From Pleurodeles waltl (Eukaryota > Chordata > Amphibia > Caudata > Salamandridae): a stretch of 64,000 nucleotides of DNA. Under the pieces are notes generated by a model that was not told the DNA's origin, made no database searches, and saw nothing but the letters and a program-made list of their open reading frames with translations. The stretch is taken from NCBI RefSeq assembly GCF_031143425.1, contig NC_090442.1, positions 423,663,776 through 423,727,775 of the forward strand, written 5' to 3'. Made by a program: the position numbers and the translations under genes. Below, one piece after another: positions 23,031 through 35,681 of the stretch. How positions within the stretch are numbered: the stretch's first letter is position 1; each line of letters opens with the position of its first letter.

Positions 23031-24500
23031 ACAATGGGTCAGCAGACGGTGTCAAATTCTCCCCTAGGCTGACCCCAGAGCAGAAGAGTGACTATTGCCA
23101 GACACTGGGCCAGTTTTCCTCTCTGTTATTCCTCACCTCAGGGCTATCATATTTATGTATCCATGACATAGACAATGGAGACAGTCCACCTGATAAAAAA
23201 AAGAATTACAGGCTGCCAGACAAGGTGAGGGCCAGTATCAAGGAGGAGGTCTCCAAGATGCTTGTGTAAGGGGTGATTGAGCCCTCCAACAGTCCAAGGT
23301 CCAGCCCAGAGGTGCTGGTGCCCAAAGCTGTCACAATGGGCACCACTCCAGAACACAGGCTCTGTGGGCTACAGGGGATTCACTTCCACTATGAAGATTG
23401 ATGCACACCCCATCCCCCAAGCTGATGAGCTCATCGACAGACTGGATGCTGCCAAGTTCCTGAGTACTTTTGATCTTACATCAGGGTACAGGCACTGGCA
23501 GATTGCTCTGACTGAGGGGTCAAATGAGAAGTGGGCATTCACAACCCTAAAGGGCCACTCCAAATTTAGGATGATGCCCTTTGCCTTAAAGAATGCCTCT
23601 GCCACCTTTCAGAGGTTGGTTAATAGGGTTCTAGTTGGCAAGGAGTCATTCTGAGCCGCTTACTTGGATGACTGTCTTCAGCTCCAGCTGAGAGGAACAC
23701 CTGCACCACCATCGGGAGATGCGTCACACTCTGCAGCAGGCGGGCTAGACCATCAAGGCCAGTAAGTGCCAGATAGGGCAGGGCTGTTTGGTATATCCAG
23801 GGCCCTCATGGTGGCTGGGGGCAAGGTGCAGCCAATCCACGTTAATATTGAAACTATCCTGGCCTGGCAACCTCCTAAAACACAGACTGAGGCGAGGATC
23901 TTCCAGGGCCTCACAGGATACCATAGGAGGTTTGTTAAGGGATATGGCACCATTGTTGCCCCGTTAACAGAGCAGATTTCAAAGAAGCAGCCCAGAAAGG
24001 TGATCTGGACAGAAGCCTGACAGAAAGTCTTTGATACCCTCTAGGATGCCATGTGTACAGCACCTGTACTCACGGCTCTTGATTTCTCTAAGGAGTTCAT
24101 AGTGCAGACTGATGCTTCAGAGCATGGCATATGGGTTTTCTTAGCACAGTTAACTGAGGATGGCTTAGAGCAACCAGTAGTCTTCATAAGCAGGAGGTTA
24201 CTTCTCTAGGAACAGAGGGGGAGTGAGATTGAAAGAGAGGCCTTTGCTGTGGTCTGGGCCTTGAAGAAGCTGAGACCATACCTGTTTGGGACTCACTTCT
24301 GGGTTCAGACAGACCAGAGGCCCCTCAGATGGCTCATGCAAATGAGGGGTGAAAATCCCAAACTGTTGAGATGGGCCGTCTTCCCACAGGGACTGGACTT
24401 TACGGGGGTGGAACACTATTCTGGGTTGGACTATGCCAACGCTAACGGTCCATCCAGATTCTTCCACCTTAGTGAAGAGCACTCCCAAGGGGATGGGTAG
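23031..24500 (+). pseudogene. Gmr1-like reverse transcriptase-RNase H, copy B
   Basis: Synthesises cDNA from element RNA. Starts with LTPEQKSDYCQTLG and DIDNGDSPPDKKKNYRLPDK, then LSTFDLTSGYRHWQI, MPFALKNASATFQRLVN and AAYLDD (active site, after a stop at 23652-23654). The thumb follows with GLTGYHRRFVKGYG. RNase H has VQTDASEHGI (first catalytic Asp kept) and IEREAFAVVWALKKLRPYLF. At least four stops or frameshifts. The C-terminus GPSRFFHLSEEHSQGDG matches copy A. RT lies downstream of integrase, reproducing the unusual order of copy A. Confidence 0.85.
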
Positions 24501-24528
24501 TTCTCATCACTTGCAGCTGAGGGGACCA

Positions 24529-25330
24529 CGTTAGACCTGCCAACCTCCTCCGTTTCTCCTGATTTTGTTTTGCTGACCTCAGGACTGTGCACTTTACCAC
24601 TGCTGACCAGTGCTAAAATGCATGTTCCCACTCCTCAAAACATGGCAACATTGGCTTATCCCAAATTGGCTTAATTAATTGACTTGTAAGCCCCTGTTAA
24701 AGTGGTACTACATACACCCGGGGCCTGTAAATTAAATGCTGCTAGTAGGCCTGCAACACTGATTGTGCCACCCACCCCAGTATAAATAGCCCCCCAAAAT
24801 ATGTCTCAGGCCTTCCATTGCCGCCTGTGTGTACAGTTTTAAACTGTCATTTCGACCTGGCAAAATAAACTTTTTGCCATGCAGAAACCTTCCTTTTTAA
24901 TACATATAAATCACCCCTAGGGTGGGCCCTGGACAGCCCAGAAGGCAGGGTGAAGAGTGTTTAAAATGTAGGACATGTAATTTTAAACTTTACATGTCCT
25001 GGTAGTAAAAAACTCTTTAATTTGTTTTTCACTACTACACATCCGAACTCTCTAATAGAATAACACTGAAGGTACCTTATTTGTGGACCCAGTAAATCCT
25101 ATGCGTCGTCTCTACTGCACGGGATCTACAGACGTAATGACTCCACAACAACCTTGCAGCCTGCTTCAGAACAACTGTCTGTGTGAAGCTTTCCGGATGC
25201 AGGCCCTCAGAACTCTTCTTGATAGGCACCATCGGTGACAATGCAGAGTCTCGCATCATAGCCTCATTGCTCCTCAGAACAAATGCATCCTCTCATTGGC
25301 ACTTCAATGCCTCGTCAGGGGTAGTAAGCA
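24529..25330 (+). mobile_element. Copy B 3' LTR, truncated
   Basis: A purine-rich GCTGAGGGGACCACG precedes GTTAGACCTGCC, the LTR start with its first T mutated. Sequence to about 25080 follows the solo LTR at 20417-20990, including CACTGCTGACCAGTGCTAAAATGC and GGGCCTGTAAATTAAATGCTG. The right boundary is uncertain. Confidence 0.65.
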
Positions 25331-26433
25331 CTATATTTATACAATTTCAATTGAATTCAATTATTTTGCAGCTCCAAGATGGCTACCATATGTAGAAATA
25401 TTAGATTGGCTCCTTGTATAGCAGCACAGTGATACTGTATGCACATTAGCATTTGATGATGGACGTCCAGAGCGATGTTCAGTACTATTGTGCATAGTGT
25501 ATTGTTGTTGTTACTGATCCAAGATTGCCCACATGTTGCTTCTAAACATGGCACCTATGTTGGAATTTTAAAACAATAGTGCACTATATTCAGTAGCATT
25601 GCAAGGCAGCTGTCACTGCTATTTTTCATCTCATTTTTTAATTGAAAGCATCTTTTCTTTATTCTACTTTTATTCTTTTAATAATGTATCTTCCATATAC
25701 TTGTTGAGTTTGTGTGTCTGTTTCATTGTGGATGGTTAATTGCCTGACTGCAAGAATTAGTCAGTGGGAGGATGATTTGATGTATGAGTGCAAGGATGAG
25801 TGACAGAGTGCATATATGATGGATTATTGAGTGCCTTGGCTCATCTGTGACTGAAGAGGCAACTTCAGTTATAATCCAGACCTATTGGCACTGGCAATGC
25901 TAGTTTTTAAAATTAAAATAGTTGGGTATGTTAGAAACACAACAAGGTGGAATACAACAAGGTGGAATATGAGACAGATATCCACAATAACTATATTCCC
26001 TTACACCGCAGAGACCTCAAGGGGGGAGATCATTAAAACTCTTTACATAAGTGTCCGACTGAACCAAACAAAGCGTTGGAGAACACAGAAGGAAATAAGC
26101 CCATCAAGTGATAAACACACACGCACAAACATTACTGCAGTGAAAATATTTTTTTATTCACCTGGTCTACTTTTGGATCCAAAAGCCATGTGGACTGTAG
26201 TTGGGATAAGAGACAGCATGCATTTTTATTTCCTTCTTTAATTAAGTTTTGCTTCTTTCATGAGTAAAACGGATAATACCTTGGTGTTCTTGATCTAGGC
26301 ATTTACCCAAAACCAGAAAACCGGACGTGACATCACAGTTCCAGCTAGCATTCACAGCAGAGTTTGTGATCCTCTCCTCAACCTTCTTTTCTCTGAAGTG
26401 TAGAGCACAACCTCAGCTTCATTATAGGTATTC
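25331..26433. other. Unrecognised sequence
   Basis: No gene, no repeat I can name. A/T-rich with scattered stops in all frames. Confidence 0.4.
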
Positions 26434-26441
26434 TTCAGCAG

Positions 26442-26630
26442 CAGTGCTCTACAAATCGGCCGGTACTGTCCGGCACTGAGTACTGGCACTTTTTTATTTT
26501 GAGAAAAAGAGTACCTGCACTTCTCAAGAAAAACGTAATATTTTTAATTGGAGAGTACGGCACTTCTCCGAAACAAGCAGGTACTCTGGTACAGAGTACC
26601 TGCACTTCTATTTTTCCATTTCAAGCACTG
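26442..26630. mobile_element. Short hAT-type MITE
   Basis: 189 bp with ends CAGTGCTCTACAAAT and ATTTCAAGCACTG. Perfect 8-bp target duplications TTCAGCAG lie at 26434-26441 and 26631-26638, the length hAT transposases make. Internal GTAC(T/C)-rich palindromic words. Non-coding. Confidence 0.85.
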
Positions 26631-26638
26631 TTCAGCAG

Positions 26639-27959
26639 TAGCGGTCATTTAGTGTTAGGCTTGACGTAGCTATAAATTCAAGAACCACAAAGAAACCATT
26701 TACCAATCTGCCTCCCCTCGATCCACTGCCATCCAACAGGATCTAGATTTGGCTCAGGTTACACCACAGTGCAATTATGCAAATATATGGTTTAGTATGT
26801 AAGTGAATTTTGACATGAAAAGGAACATTGATGCACCAGTGAAAGGAAAAGGATATATTTGGTAGGAGAGGCTCTTTGAAGTGGTCAAAACACGAACCGA
26901 TTGTCTGGAGAAGCTTTAACCATGGTAAGAATGTATTCTTGTAATATTCCACAGATGTGCCCAGCCACCACCCCAACTAACAACATTATGTTTGGTCTGT
27001 AAATACAACAGCTGATTTATTTGGGACGGGAACCCCTGCCAAGCACGGGAATTAGCCTGTGACCTTTGGACGCTTTTGTGCCAGTGGGGCTCACATGTCA
27101 GCGCAGTGAGGGTTTCTTACACAGAAACAATTACTTTGCATCTGATTTGCATAACTATGCGAGCGTGTTTTTACAGTACATTGAACACCGAGAATTGAGT
27201 GAACATTTGCCTTTCCAGTACACTTTGTAAAAAGCACTAAACCATCAGTCACTGGTAACATGCTCCAGTCCGGCATTAAGCTTTTGTCATTTCGGTTGAT
27301 GATTTAACCTGTTATTAAGTCTACGTTAATAGGATTCCAGAGTCCATTTATGTACAAAAGACAAAAAACAGGACTGTTTTACTCACACAAAGATTACATC
27401 AGGGCGTTTCGAATCATTTCAGTTCCTAACCCACTTACTAAATAATGGCAATACATTATCTAGTATCATATGTATTGATACTAATGTATTGATACCAACG
27501 CTTGATAGCCACATTGTCAAAGGTGAGCAACATTTCTTTATTTTAAACTACTTCACATATTGTTTCAAAGCCTCGTCACGCAGTCTAAGCCTCGATTAAA
27601 ATGCCCTGGTTGACACCAGTATCTACAGCAGCTCCTCTTTCTGCATATATTGGAATTATGAGTTTGTTCCCAAACACTCGACCCCAACAATTTCCCCCAG
27701 ATAAATTTCGACAGGCCAAACCTGACAAACACACCTGGGAAATACCAGGGCAGGAAGATCTTGGCGCTAAAAGCTCCTAAGATGTGCACGTTATGTATGA
27801 ACACGATGTAAGAAGAGCAGAGGAGGTCATTTTATGGACAGGGCAATAGTAGTGCAGTTGCCAGAGGGCATGGTAGAACTGGTGGATCTTAAACACAAAC
27901 GAGCTGAATTGAATGCTACTTTAGATAAATAGTCTTACACATCATGTATACCGTGTCTG
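26639..27959. other. Unrecognised sequence
   Basis: No supported gene. A direct TGTATTGATAC repeat lies near 27470-27495. Confidence 0.4.
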
Positions 27960-28322
27960 CAAAGTGAGAGAGATACATTTGGGGAGATTCCTCTGTTGTC
28001 TGGTACAAGAAGCGAAGGCTCAGGAGGGGATTTTACAGATTACAGAAGACCAGGGGCGGACACACAACTCCCATTCAGCTGTAAATCGTGTGTTACCTGA
28101 CTGCATATACAATTGGCCTTATGGAGAGATCATTCAAATAGGTGGCTGGTAAAGGATTGTCAGGATAGTATTTCACTACAGAGTGTAACAGCCGGGCAGA
28201 GGTTTTCCTTAGATGCCCTTTTACACAAAGTAGAACTACATGGGGAAAAACACTGGGAATGTCAAGGTGTTAAAACACTGGGAATGGATGGCATTCCTTC
28301 TGAGTTCTACATAATAGCATAA
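27960..28322 (+). pseudogene. L1-type LINE scrap (region before and into RT)
   Basis: One frame reads LGRFLCCLVQEAKAQEGILQI, then an AVNRVL segment. A second frame reads TLGMDGIPSEFY, the RT0/RT1 motif of L1-type LINEs (PGxDGxPxEFY). The reading crosses two frames. No endonuclease or YADD motif is near. It is on the opposite strand to the L1 at 29776, so it is a separate, short and old fragment. Confidence 0.5.
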
Positions 28323-28788
28323 GTGCGGTGTACTAATATATCATGTTGCAAACTGTCCATTCCTAAAGGCTTGCAAAATGATCTGCCTAATGAATATTAA
28401 TTAGTCATGCCACTATTCGAGTCATGCTGTGATTGACTATTAACACAGGGGTTGTAGTCTGCAAGGGACATCAGACCTCCATCTTTACATTCTCATTCCT
28501 AAGAAAAAATATTTCCTGTTTTGCAAGACAACCACTGGCGAACTTTATGTGATGGTGAATGAAACTGATGGGCCCTACAGAGTGTGGTATTGATGGGCAC
28601 CAGACATTCCTTCTTTGCTGAGTGGAACTGATCAGCCTGTTTTTCTACCTATTAGAATGGAGATTGGGATACTTAATGAAATCACCATACATTCTTCACT
28701 CATGCATTGCTCATGGGGAAGGCAAGTTACATGGTTCAGTAGGGCAAGCTGGAAGTGAAACCATCTTGGTCCAAGTGGGAATGATGTA
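28323..28788. other. Unrecognised sequence
   Basis: No gene or named repeat supported. Confidence 0.35.
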
Positions 28789-29775
28789 TTAGGACCCCAG
28801 GCTGGTGGGTGTTGCTATTGATAGAACAAGCTCAGTTTCAATTGGAAAAGTGGTCCGGTCGATCCAAAAACAAAGGTGCACGTCTGCGAGCGCGGCACAT
28901 AAATAAACGTGTGTCGGTAATGGTAACAATAAAAGAAGGACTACACGTTTGTAAGCAATGTGTGTAAGAGCTCTTGATCTAATGGGGCAAGGCGGCGGCC
29001 ATATTGGAATAATGAAGAGGAAATACGTTCTAGTTAAGGTAAAGGGAAGGGTGAGAGAGTCATGCAAGTGGATAGAGAACCCATGCTATGGTCAAAATCA
29101 GCAGTGATACAGGTCAGAGGTGTAGGCTGCCTGGTAACAAAAGTAAAGTTAGAAAATTGTATATAGGGTCCAGACAGTAAGAGGAGGATCTAGATATAAT
29201 TACAGTGTGCAAAGTAGAAGTAGAATCAGATGCAAAATAGAGATTGCGTTACTACAATGACATCTTACAAGTTAAAATATAGAGTTTCAAAAGACGAACA
29301 TCACATGGGACTAAAAGTCCAAAAATGAATATGGTTAATACAGGCAGTAAGAAACAGTCAAATAATCAACAAAAGAGGTACAAAATACTTGGCAATAGAA
29401 GAATAGCCAATGTATCATGGGCCACGTACCAATCAGCAAGGGCCATATGTATAAGTCAGGTAAAAAGCTGGTCATTCAATACTGAAGAATAATGGTAAGA
29501 AAATGAGGCGTTGTACAATAAATGCAAAATGGAGGACATAACAATAGGAAAGAGTTATGTGAGGAAAACATGTAATTCATGGTCAGTGTTCAGCCCCCGT
29601 TCAACTGCACGAAGTTTCAGGATCCATTTCGCCTCATATTTGCGAAGGTCTTTTGTTCTATCCCCCCATCTGGGTGAGTGGGACACCTGAGTTATGCCAT
29701 GAAACCTGACGTAGAGAAGATCTTTTTCCCCATGTTGTGAATTGAAGTGAACTGCAAGGGGATAAGTTGTGATTA
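28789..29775 (-). mobile_element. Penelope-like element 3' end with C-terminal coding tail
   Basis: The minus-strand reading 29775-29555 gives YPLAVHFNSQHGEKDLLYVR, then DRTKDLRKYEAKWILKL and a GLNTDHEL tail. This pattern, HFNS...(R)(E)..WI..L....GLN...EL, is the end of the GIY-YIG endonuclease region of Penelope-like polyproteins. The GIY-YIG signature itself and the RT are absent, so the copy is 5'-truncated. About 770 bp of untranslated tail follow to roughly 28789. It abuts L1 ORF2 without an intervening stop. Confidence 0.6.
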
Positions 29776-31819
29776 CCCCCCACCTTTCCTTCATCGTGCA
29801 AATTTGCGTGGCTAGTGGTTCCATTGCTATGGCGAACAACAGAGAGGATAGGGGGCAGCCCTGCCGTGTGCGCCTAGTGATCGGGAAGCTACCTGATACA
29901 ACCCCACCCGTCTTCACCCTGGCTTGTGGTTTGGTGTATAATGTCTGTACCCAGCATATGTAATTAGGGCCGATTCCCATTCGCTGCATAGTGGCGAATA
30001 AGAAATCCCACTCTAATGTGTCAAATACCTTCTCGATGTCTAGTGAGAGCACCATTTCATCATATGCGTTCGGGAGAGTGTCTTCCATTACGCTCAGCAG
30101 CCTCCGGATATTTAGAAAGGTGTTACGTTTTGGGATGAACCCGTTTTGGTATTCATGTATCAGGGTGTGCATGCAGGGGGCTAACCTGTTAGCCAATTTT
30201 TACCTAATATTTTACAATCTAGGTTTAGAAGCGAGAGTGGTCTGTAGGATTTAACGTCCGTGGGATCGCGCCCTTGTTTAGGAAGAACCACTATCATTGC
30301 CTCTCTCTGTGTTGGGGGTAATATCTTGTTGGCCCATGCCTCCTCGAACACTTTCAGCAGATGAGGCTTTAGGCGTGTCGTAAAAGTGGAGTAGTATTCT
30401 AGTGGGAGGCCGTCTGTGCCTGGTGCTTTGTTTCTGGGCATTTGCGCCAGGGCTAAGTTTAATTCCCCCAGCGTCAAAGGGGCCTCTAGTGTCTCCCTAT
30501 CTGCTTGTGAGATTTGCGCCAGGGGTGAGCCCACCAGGAAGGACTCAAGTTGTTGGGTCGTGCATGTTGTGCGTTTGGTATTTAGGTTTGTGTAGTATTC
30601 CCTGAACGTGTCGTTTATCTCTACCTGCGTGGTAGCCATTGTGCCTGCGCCTGTCCCTATAGCCCCAATGGGTGACCGCTGCTGGTCCTCGCATAGGAGC
30701 CACGCCAGCAACCTGCCGGATCTGTCTCCTTCCGTTTGTAGTCACATTAAGTGGTATTTATGGTCATGTACTCGATTCTTTTAGCGCCGTGTAGGGCGTT
30801 TCGTTTCGCGCTACTGCAATTTCTATTGCTCTCAATTTCTTTTCCAATTTGCTGACCTCTGCGTGTAGAGTGTGTCTCACTTCCCAAGTGGTTGAGATGC
30901 AGTGACCGCGGACCACTGCCTTGTGTGCATCCCACTCTACCGCTCTTAGGTTTGTAGATTTATCATTTATTTCCCAGTACTGTTCCAGTGCTGTGCTCAG
31001 TGCTTCTGTGAATGCCTGATCTTGGAGAGCTTCCACCTGTAGTCTCCACGTGGGGATTGCTGGGCGCTTCCTACCCCAATTCAGTGATATTTTAAGCGGT
31101 GAGTGATCAGATAGTGTCTTGGCTAAGTATTCTGTCCTGTTAACCATTGTACAAATGTCCTGGGTTCCCCATATTATGTCTATTCTGGTATGTACCTTGT
31201 GTGGTATTGAGTAGAATGAGTATTCCCTCTGTTGTGGGTATTTCATGCGCCAAACATCATGGAGTCTCATGTCGCCAGCCCATGCCTGTAGCGGGCATCT
31301 TGCGTTTCTGTTTGCTGACGCTTTCGAGAGGATGTTTGACCTGTCTAATACTGTATTCGGTATACTATTGAAGTCACCGCCCCATATGGCCGGAGCTTCA
31401 GGGTTTACCAATAGTGCCGGAGTGAGTGTACCCAGGAATTCAGCTGTCGCGCTGTTAGGGGCGTATATCCCAATCAACGATAGCTGTCTGCCGTCTAACC
31501 GACCTTCCACTGCCACATATCTGCCTCCTTGGTCTATCCTGTGCGAAGTTTGAAGATATGGGACGCCTCCAGCTATCCATATCAAAACTCCTCTAGCAAA
31601 GGCCAAATATGATGTGCCTATGATCTGTCCTCCCCACTTACCCTGCAGCTCCTGTAAATCAAGGTCCAGAAGATGGGTCTCCTGTAAGATGGCAATATGT
31701 ATGCCCTGGCACCTGAGGCATGCGTGTACCCGGGACCTTTTACACGGCGCCTCCAAGCCCCTCACATTCATAGTAACTATTTCATATTGATGTATGGTGT
31801 GGTTTGCGTTTTGAGCCAT
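29776..31819 (-). pseudogene. L1-type ORF2: AP endonuclease and truncated reverse transcriptase
   Basis: ORF2 nicks target DNA and reverse-transcribes the LINE RNA. The endonuclease (31819 to about 31070) is complete by motif: TMNVRGL, LQETHL, GIYAPNS, GGDFNSI, RIDIIWG and LSDHSPLKI, with the catalytic Asn, Glu, Asp and His in place. RT starts with APGTDGLPLEYY and SYRPLSLLN; motif A is LSLDIEKVFD and motif B RQGCPLSSLLFAIAMEPLA. The sequence ends before the catalytic YADD and joins a Penelope tail. There is a stop at 30764 and a frame change near 30190. It shares its transcript with ORF1 upstream at 44431-32418. Confidence 0.85.
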
Positions 31820-32417
31820 GCGCTAGTATGCGGTGAATCTGCGTGTGACACACTCCAATTTGCTAAAGCCTTACAGACACCTCCCGGCCCTGCCGCGTAT
31901 ATATTTAAGCCCATCAGCCTCAGCAGTGTTTCCTGTGTTTTGAATAGACCTATAGTGTACAAGTTAACTGTTGCCCTCCCCCCTCCCCCCCAACTGGTTC
32001 CCTAACCCAACTAAATACTCGTGATAAACTACACACCCCGCAGGTGTGTGAACAAACCTGTATCCATATGGATATCTGTGGGGGAGCTATTTTACTGACC
32101 AGATGTGGCTCTTTTACAGGGCTCACACCCTTCCGCAGACCTAGTCTGCAAATGCAGTTGGGCACTCCCGGGATGGTTGCCCCCCCCCACTCGCATATTC
32201 TGCTGCTTCAAACAATACGCCTAGTGGAGAGAAGAGAATTGTTCAAAAGATACTCAGCGGCGGGGGTAGTATCCTCCGACGCTTAATTGCGCACACAGGT
32301 GTCCTATGCTGTCCTTCAAGTTTAACAAAGAGTTCCAGTGGAAGGACGGCTCGGCGGCTCACAGTCAGAGTGCATCCGCAGATCTGGGAGTGAGCTTCGG
32401 GCCCTTTAGCACGTCCG
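31820..32417 (-). other. L1 inter-ORF spacer
   Basis: About 600 bp between the ORF1 stop and the ORF2 start, without supported coding sequence; a C-run near 31977-31990 and another near 32182. Confidence 0.5.
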
Positions 32418-33031
32418 TTAATGTAGAATCCGAGCTAGCCGAGTCTGATTCCAAGCCGTCCTCAGAGCCTCGAAGGAGTTCTGTGTTAGCAGGGGAGTTT
32501 CTTTCAGAACTTTCACTCTTTCCTCTGCAGCCTGTTTCTCAGTGGGTTGTCCCTTTGTTCGTTTCTTGGTGCGCTTCCGCGAGGAGGAGAATAGCCAATC
32601 CCCACCCTCGTCAGTGCCCTCCTGGGATCGTGCGAGCCCTTTGGCGTGGAGCCACGTCCAGGCATCCTCTGGGGAGGTAAACACGTGGGTGCGATCGTCT
32701 GATATCACTCTTAATTTAGCAGGAAACAGTAGGGCATACTTGATGTCATGCTCACGTAGTCGTTGTTTAATTTTGGCGTAGGAGTTTTGTTGTCTCTGTA
32801 CCTCCTGAGTGAAGTCTGGATAAGCGTTGACCACTGAGTCCTCATATCTGTATGGGCCTTTGTTGCGGAACTGCTGCAGTATTGCATCACAGTCTCTGTA
32901 ATTTAGGAATCTGGCTATCAGCGGTCTTGGTGGTTGGCCCAGGGCCGGAGGTCTCCCCGGGACTCTGTACGCACTTTCCACAGAGAAGAACTTCGATGGC
33001 ACCCCATTTAGTACTTCTTTGATTAGCCAAT
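32418..33031 (-). pseudogene. L1-type ORF1 protein, C-terminal part (split gene)
   Basis: The RNA-binding half of an L1 ORF1p (Transposase_22 type: RRM plus C-terminal domain). Reading resumes at LIKEVLNG right after the copy A LTR. It continues with RPLIARFLNYRDCDAIL, the signature of the RRM region, then DFTQEVQRQQNSYAKIK and LFPAKLRVI, ending in a basic Lys/Arg-rich tail at 32418. The first 20 or so residues of the open frame (33092-33032) are LTR. The frame matches that of the N-terminal part at 43982-44431. Confidence 0.85.
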
Positions 33032-35651
33032 TGTAGGAAGTTGGCTCTGTGTGCACTATTTCAAAGTAAGGAATAGTATGCACAGAGTCCAAGGGTTCCC
33101 CTTAGAGGTAAGATAGTGGCAAAAAGAGATAATTCTAATGCTCTATTTTGTGGTAGTGTGGTCAAGCAGTAGACTTATCAGAGGAGTAGTGTTAAGCATT
33201 TGTTGTACACACACAGGCAATAAATGAGGAACACACACTCAGAGACAATTCCAGGCCAATAGCTTTTTGTATAGAAAAATATTTTTTCTTAGTTTATTTT
33301 AAGAACCACAGGTTCAAGATTTACAAGTAATACTTCAAATGAAAGGTATTTCAGGTAGGGACTTTAGGAACTTTGAATTAGCAAAATAGCATATACAGTA
33401 TTCACATAAATGACATATAGCTATTTTAAAACTAGACAGTGCAATTTTCAACAGTTCCTGGGGGAGGTAAGTGTTTGTTAGTTTTTGCAGGTAAGTAAAC
33501 CACCTATGGGGTTCAAGTTTGGGTCCAAGGTAGCCCACTGTTGGGGGTTCAGAGCAACCCCAAAGTTACCACACCAGCAGCTCAGGGCCGGTCAGGTGCA
33601 GAGGTCAAAGTGGTGCCCAAAACGCATAGGCTTCAATGGAGAAGGGGGTGCCCCGGTTCCAGTCTGCCAGCAGGTAAGTACCCGCGTCTTCGGAGGGCAG
33701 ACCAGGGGGGTTTTGTAGGGCACGGGGGGGACACAAGTCCACACAGAAAGTACACCCTCAGTGGCACGGGGGCGGCCGGGTGCAGTGTGCAAACAAGCGT
33801 TAGGTTTGTAATAGAAATCAATGGGAGACCAAGGGGTCTCTTCAGTGATGCAGGCAGGCAAGGGGGGGGCTCCTCGGGGTAGCCACCACCTGGGCAAGGG
33901 AGAGGGCCACCTGGGGGTCATTCCTGCACTGGAGGTCAGGTCCTTCAGGTCCTGGGGGCTGCGGATGCATAGTCTTTACCAGGCGTCGGGTCTTTGAAGC
34001 AGGCAGTCGCGGTCAGGGGGAGCCTCGGGATTCCCTCTGCAGGCGTCGCTTTGGGGGATCAGGGGGGTCAACTCTGGCTACTCACGGTCTCGTAGTCGCC
34101 GGGGAGTCCTCCCTGTGGTGTTGGTTCTCCACAAGTCGAGCCGGGGGCGTCGGGTGCAGAGTGCAAAGTCTCACGCTTCCGGCGGGAAACGTGTGTTGTT
34201 TCAAAGTTGCTTCTTTGTTGCAAAGTTGCAGTCTTTGGTGAACAGAGCCGCTGTCCTCGGGAGTTCTTGGTCCTTCTAGATGCAGGGTAGTCCTCTGAGG
34301 CTTCAGAGGTTGCTGTACCCTGGGAACGCGTCGCTGGAGCAGTGTCTTTAGAAGTGGGAAGACAAGCCGGTAGAGCTGGGGCCAAAGCAGTTGGTGTCTC
34401 CGTCTTCTCTGCAGGTTTTTCAATTCAGCAGTCCTCTTCTTCTTAGTTGCAGGAATCTGAGTTCCTAGGTTCTGGGGAGCCCCTAAATACTGAATTTAGG
34501 CATGTGTTTAGGTCTGGGGGGTTAGTAGCCAATGGCTACTAGCCCTGAGGGTGGCTACACCCTCTGTGTGCCTCCTCCCTGAGGGGAGGGGGGCACATCC
34601 CTAATCCTATTGGGGGAATCCTCCATCTGCAAGATGGGGGATTTCTAAAAGTTAGAGTCACCTCAGCTCAGGACACCTTAGTGGCTGTCCTGACTGGCCA
34701 GTGACTCCTCCTTGTTTTTCTCATTATCTCCTCCGGCCTTGCCGCCAAAAGTGGGGCCGTGGCCGGAGGGGGCGGGCAACTCCACTAGCTGGAGTGCCCT
34801 GGGGTGCTGTAACAAGGGGGTGAGCCTTTGAGGCTCACCGCCAGGTGTTACAGTTACTGCATGGGGAGGTGTGAAGCACCTCCACCCAGTACAGGCTTTG
34901 TTACTAGCCACAGAGTGACAAAGGCACTTTTCCCATGTGGCCAGCAACATGTCTGGTGTGTGGCAGGCTGCTAAAACCAGTCGGCCTACACGGGTAGTCG
35001 GTTAAGGTTTCAGGGGGCACCTCTAAGGTGCCCTCTGGGGTGTATGTTACAATAAAATGTACACTGGCATCAGTGTGCATTTATTGTGCTGAGAAGTTTG
35101 ATACCAAACTTCACAGTTTTCAGTGTAGCCATTATGGTGCTGTGTAGTTCGTGCATGACAGACTCCCAGACCATATACTCTTATGGCTACCCTGCACTTA
35201 CAATGTCTAAGGTTTTTTTTAGACACTGTAGGGGCATAGTGCTCAGGCCTGCTAGAGGGGTGACTTACCTATACCTATAGGCAGTGTGAGGTTGGCATGG
35301 CACCCTAAGGGGAGTGCCATGTCGACTTAGTCTTTTTATCCCCACTAGCACACACAAGCTGGCAAGCAGTGTGTCTCTGCTGAGTGAGGGGTCCCCAGGG
35401 TGGCATAAGACATGCTGCAGCCCTTAGAGACCTTCCCTGGCATCAGGGCCCTTGGTACCAGGGGTACCAGTTACAAGGGACTTACCTGGATGCCAGGGTG
35501 TGCCAATTGTGGAAACAAAAGTACAGGTTAGGGAAAGAACACTGGTGCTGGGGCCTGGTTAGCAGGCCTCAGCACACTTTCAAATCAAAACTTAGCATCA
35601 GCAAAGGCAAAAAGTCAGGGGGTAACCATGCCAAGGAGGCATTTCCTTACA
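33032..35651 (-). repeat. Copy A 3' LTR (2620 bp)
   Basis: Plus-strand ends are TGTAGGAAGTTGGCTC and CATTTCCTTACA. Minus-strand AATAAA signals occur at 33297-33302 and 35072-35077. Compared with the 5' LTR it lacks about 50 bp near 35233 and carries extra blocks near 33640 and 33925. Confidence 0.93.
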
Positions 35652-35670
35652 CAACCCCCCCCCAAACGAA
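35652..35670 (-). promoter_or_regulatory. Polypurine tract of copy A
   Basis: On the minus strand a run of nine G (35655-35663) precedes TTG and the LTR start TGTAAGGAAATG. This is the expected site for plus-strand priming. Confidence 0.8.
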
Positions 35671-35681
35671 AGAGGATGAGA

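Larger units (their letters stand above)
7021..25330 (+). mobile_element. Gmr1-like Ty3/gypsy element, copy B, old and heavily interrupted
   Basis: Parts in order: 5' LTR remnant (7021-7659 and 15676 to about 16540), gag (from 16651), zinc knuckle/protease, integrase, then RT-RNase H and a 3' LTR from 24529. Integrase precedes RT, the Gmr1 order, as in copy A at 33032-43981. The 5' LTR is broken by the Harbinger element and by another LTR (7660-15675); pol is broken by a solo LTR (20417-22545). Dozens of stops and frameshifts show an old copy. The sequence at 7140-7350 resembles 21300-21480 of the solo LTR, which identifies it as LTR. Confidence 0.75.

Noticed and set aside
27565..27804. 79-codon minus frame
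   Set aside because: No domain, isolated, in unrecognised sequence.
33005..33092. ORF1 start at 33092
   Set aside because: The first 20 or so codons of that frame are LTR sequence; the true N-terminus is at 44431.
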